Shown here one piece after another: positions 6,264 through 7,180 of a stretch of 7,180 bases of DNA. The position numbers and the translations under genes are program-made. The stretch covers positions 1 to 7,180 of the forward strand of contig URWL01000095.1 of assembly GCA_900551465.1 (NCBI GenBank), in the 5' to 3' direction. The stretch is from an uncultured Blautia sp. Its GTDB lineage: Bacteria > Bacillota > Clostridia > Lachnospirales > Lachnospiraceae. The stretch's first letter is position 1. Each line of letters begins with the position of its first letter. Below the pieces are notes generated by a model. That model was not told where the DNA came from, made no database searches, and saw only the letters and a list, made by a program, of their open reading frames with translations.

Positions 6264-7180
6264 GAATCTGTCTCCTCCACATAGAAGGTATCTAAAATCA
6301 GCTCATACAGCGCATCGTCATCCACATAAAACTCATCGTATACCTTACCGGTCTTTGCCTCTCCCTGCAGAACCGTCAGATTTCCCTCCTGGAAACTCAT
6401 TTTAGCCGCTTCCGAAATCAGGTATACTGCTTTGTCCAAACTGATATCTGTGATCATTTCACTGGAAAATTCCCGATAAAGGCCTGCAGGCAAAGATACG
6501 TCTTTTTGTACTGCTGCCGCAGCCTGCTGAAAAAAGCTCAGAAGAAACTGCTTCTGTCTTGCAATTCGCATATTGTTGCTTCCATGCTCTTCTGTATTTC
6601 TCCATCGCACAAAGGTTTCTGCCATATCTCCGGTAAGAGTAACTGCCGCACCGCTTTTCAGCTGCGGATCTGCAGAAGTCATATCCTCTCCCTCAGGAAC
6701 AGTAACGGTAACGCCGCCTACCGCATCGTTCAGCTTGCCTATCGTTTCCAGAGAAAAAGCCGCATATCCATTAATGGGGATTCCATAAAAAAGTCTGGAA
6801 ACTGCATCAACCATATACTGACAGCTTTTTTCTCTTCCATCTCCGTAGGCATAGGCTAATCCTAAATGGTTGATATTTTCTCCCAGATAGTTTCCCTTAT
6901 TGTCAAAAGCTGGAATCTTTGTCATAGTATCACGAGAAATGGCGATCACTCTCAGCTGTCTGCTGACCGGATCCATCACTGCCAGAAAGATACTGTCTGC
7001 CTGACCGCTTTCTCCGGAAACATCTTTGGCCTTCTGGATTTCCTCCCCTGCCTGATCGATTCCCATACAGAGAAGGGTGATCACCTGATCGTTATACCGA
7101 TAGGCCTTTCCATTATGCCAGATATAATCAGAGCCTTCCGAAAGCTTTTTGTCTCCCTCTCTGGATTCCATATGCAGATC
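6260..7180 (-). CDS. LCP (LytR-CpsA-Psr) family protein, N-terminus beyond right edge
   Basis: The extracellular LCP domain is visible. LCP proteins use polyprenyl-phosphate-linked glycopolymers as donors and attach them to peptidoglycan (or, in some cases, protein) outside the membrane. Numbering from the Met at 7171, motifs are VITLLCMGID (30-39), QADSIFL (57-63), VIAISRDT (75-82) with the conserved R80, NHLGLAYAYGDG (101-112), LNDAVGG (147-153), TLTGDMAETFVRWR (178-191) and NNMRIARQKQ (199-208). Together these give the usual Asp/Arg pyrophosphate-binding set. The frame is open upstream of 7171 to the window edge (His, Leu, Asp) and no ribosome binding site precedes that Met. The usual N-terminal transmembrane segment is missing, so the true start lies outside. 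The tail (about 215-303) is a nonconserved alpha/beta extension. The gene overlaps the sortase-like gene by 4 bases, implying co-translation and a shared surface role. Confidence 0.88.
   Translation of the reverse strand, partial: DLHMESREGDKKLSEGSDYIWHNGKAYRYNDQVITLLCMGIDQAGEEIQKAKDVSGESGQADSIFLAVMDPVSRQLRVIAISRDTMTKIPAFDNKGNYLGENINHLGLAYAYGDGREKSCQYMVDAVSRLFYGIPINGYAAFSLETIGKLNDAVGGVTVTVPEGEDMTSADPQLKSGAAVTLTGDMAETFVRWRNTEEHGSNNMRIARQKQFLLSFFQQAAAAVQKDVSLPAGLYREFSSEMITDISLDKAVYLISEAAKMSFQEGNLTVLQGEAKTGKVYDEFYVDDDALYELILDTFYVEETDS

Noticed and set aside
5820..6284. 154-codon plus-strand open frame opposite the sortase-like gene
   Set aside because: It is antisense to a gene with clear sortase-fold motifs, with Ile/Phe-rich composition typical of a shadow frame.

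Overview
The window looks like a chromosomal segment of a low-to-moderate GC Gram-positive anaerobe, most likely a Lachnospiraceae-type Clostridium relative. This is inferred from several things: the pta/tmcAL neighbourhood, a T-box leader on an amino-acid ABC operon, strong GGAGG-type ribosome binding sites, extended -10 promoters, and an LCP/class B sortase-like surface locus. No mobile element, CRISPR array, rRNA or tRNA is visible.

Region 1 (1-1732) holds the first 45 codons of phosphate acetyltransferase (pta, minus strand, running off the left edge). Divergent from it is a complete tmcAL (401-1642, plus strand), the tRNA(Met) cytidine acetate ligase. Between them lie two back-to-back sigma-A promoters and some small inverted repeats. 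A long hairpin at 1674-1709 separates tmcAL from the convergent transporter operon.

Region 2 (1733-4839, minus strand) is a three-gene ABC uptake operon of the TrpXYZ type: substrate-binding protein, permease, then ATPase. It is preceded by a consensus promoter and a full T-box leader with a specifier loop, a UGGUACCGCG T-box and an intrinsic terminator. The best specifier reading is UGG (Trp), which fits a tryptophan/aromatic amino acid importer induced by uncharged tRNA. The binding protein has a signal peptide but no lipobox cysteine.

Region 3 (4860-7180, minus strand) is a cell-surface locus. It contains an LCP-family protein cut by the right edge, a class B sortase-like membrane protein translationally coupled to it (ATGA overlap), and a small exported protein of unknown function with its own strong promoter. 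The sortase homologue has lost both the catalytic His (Lys99) and the catalytic Cys (His197) and keeps only the Arg. It is the clearest oddity in the window and probably a pseudoenzyme. There is no obvious terminator between this locus and the T-box operon, so the T-box attenuator may also intercept read-through.
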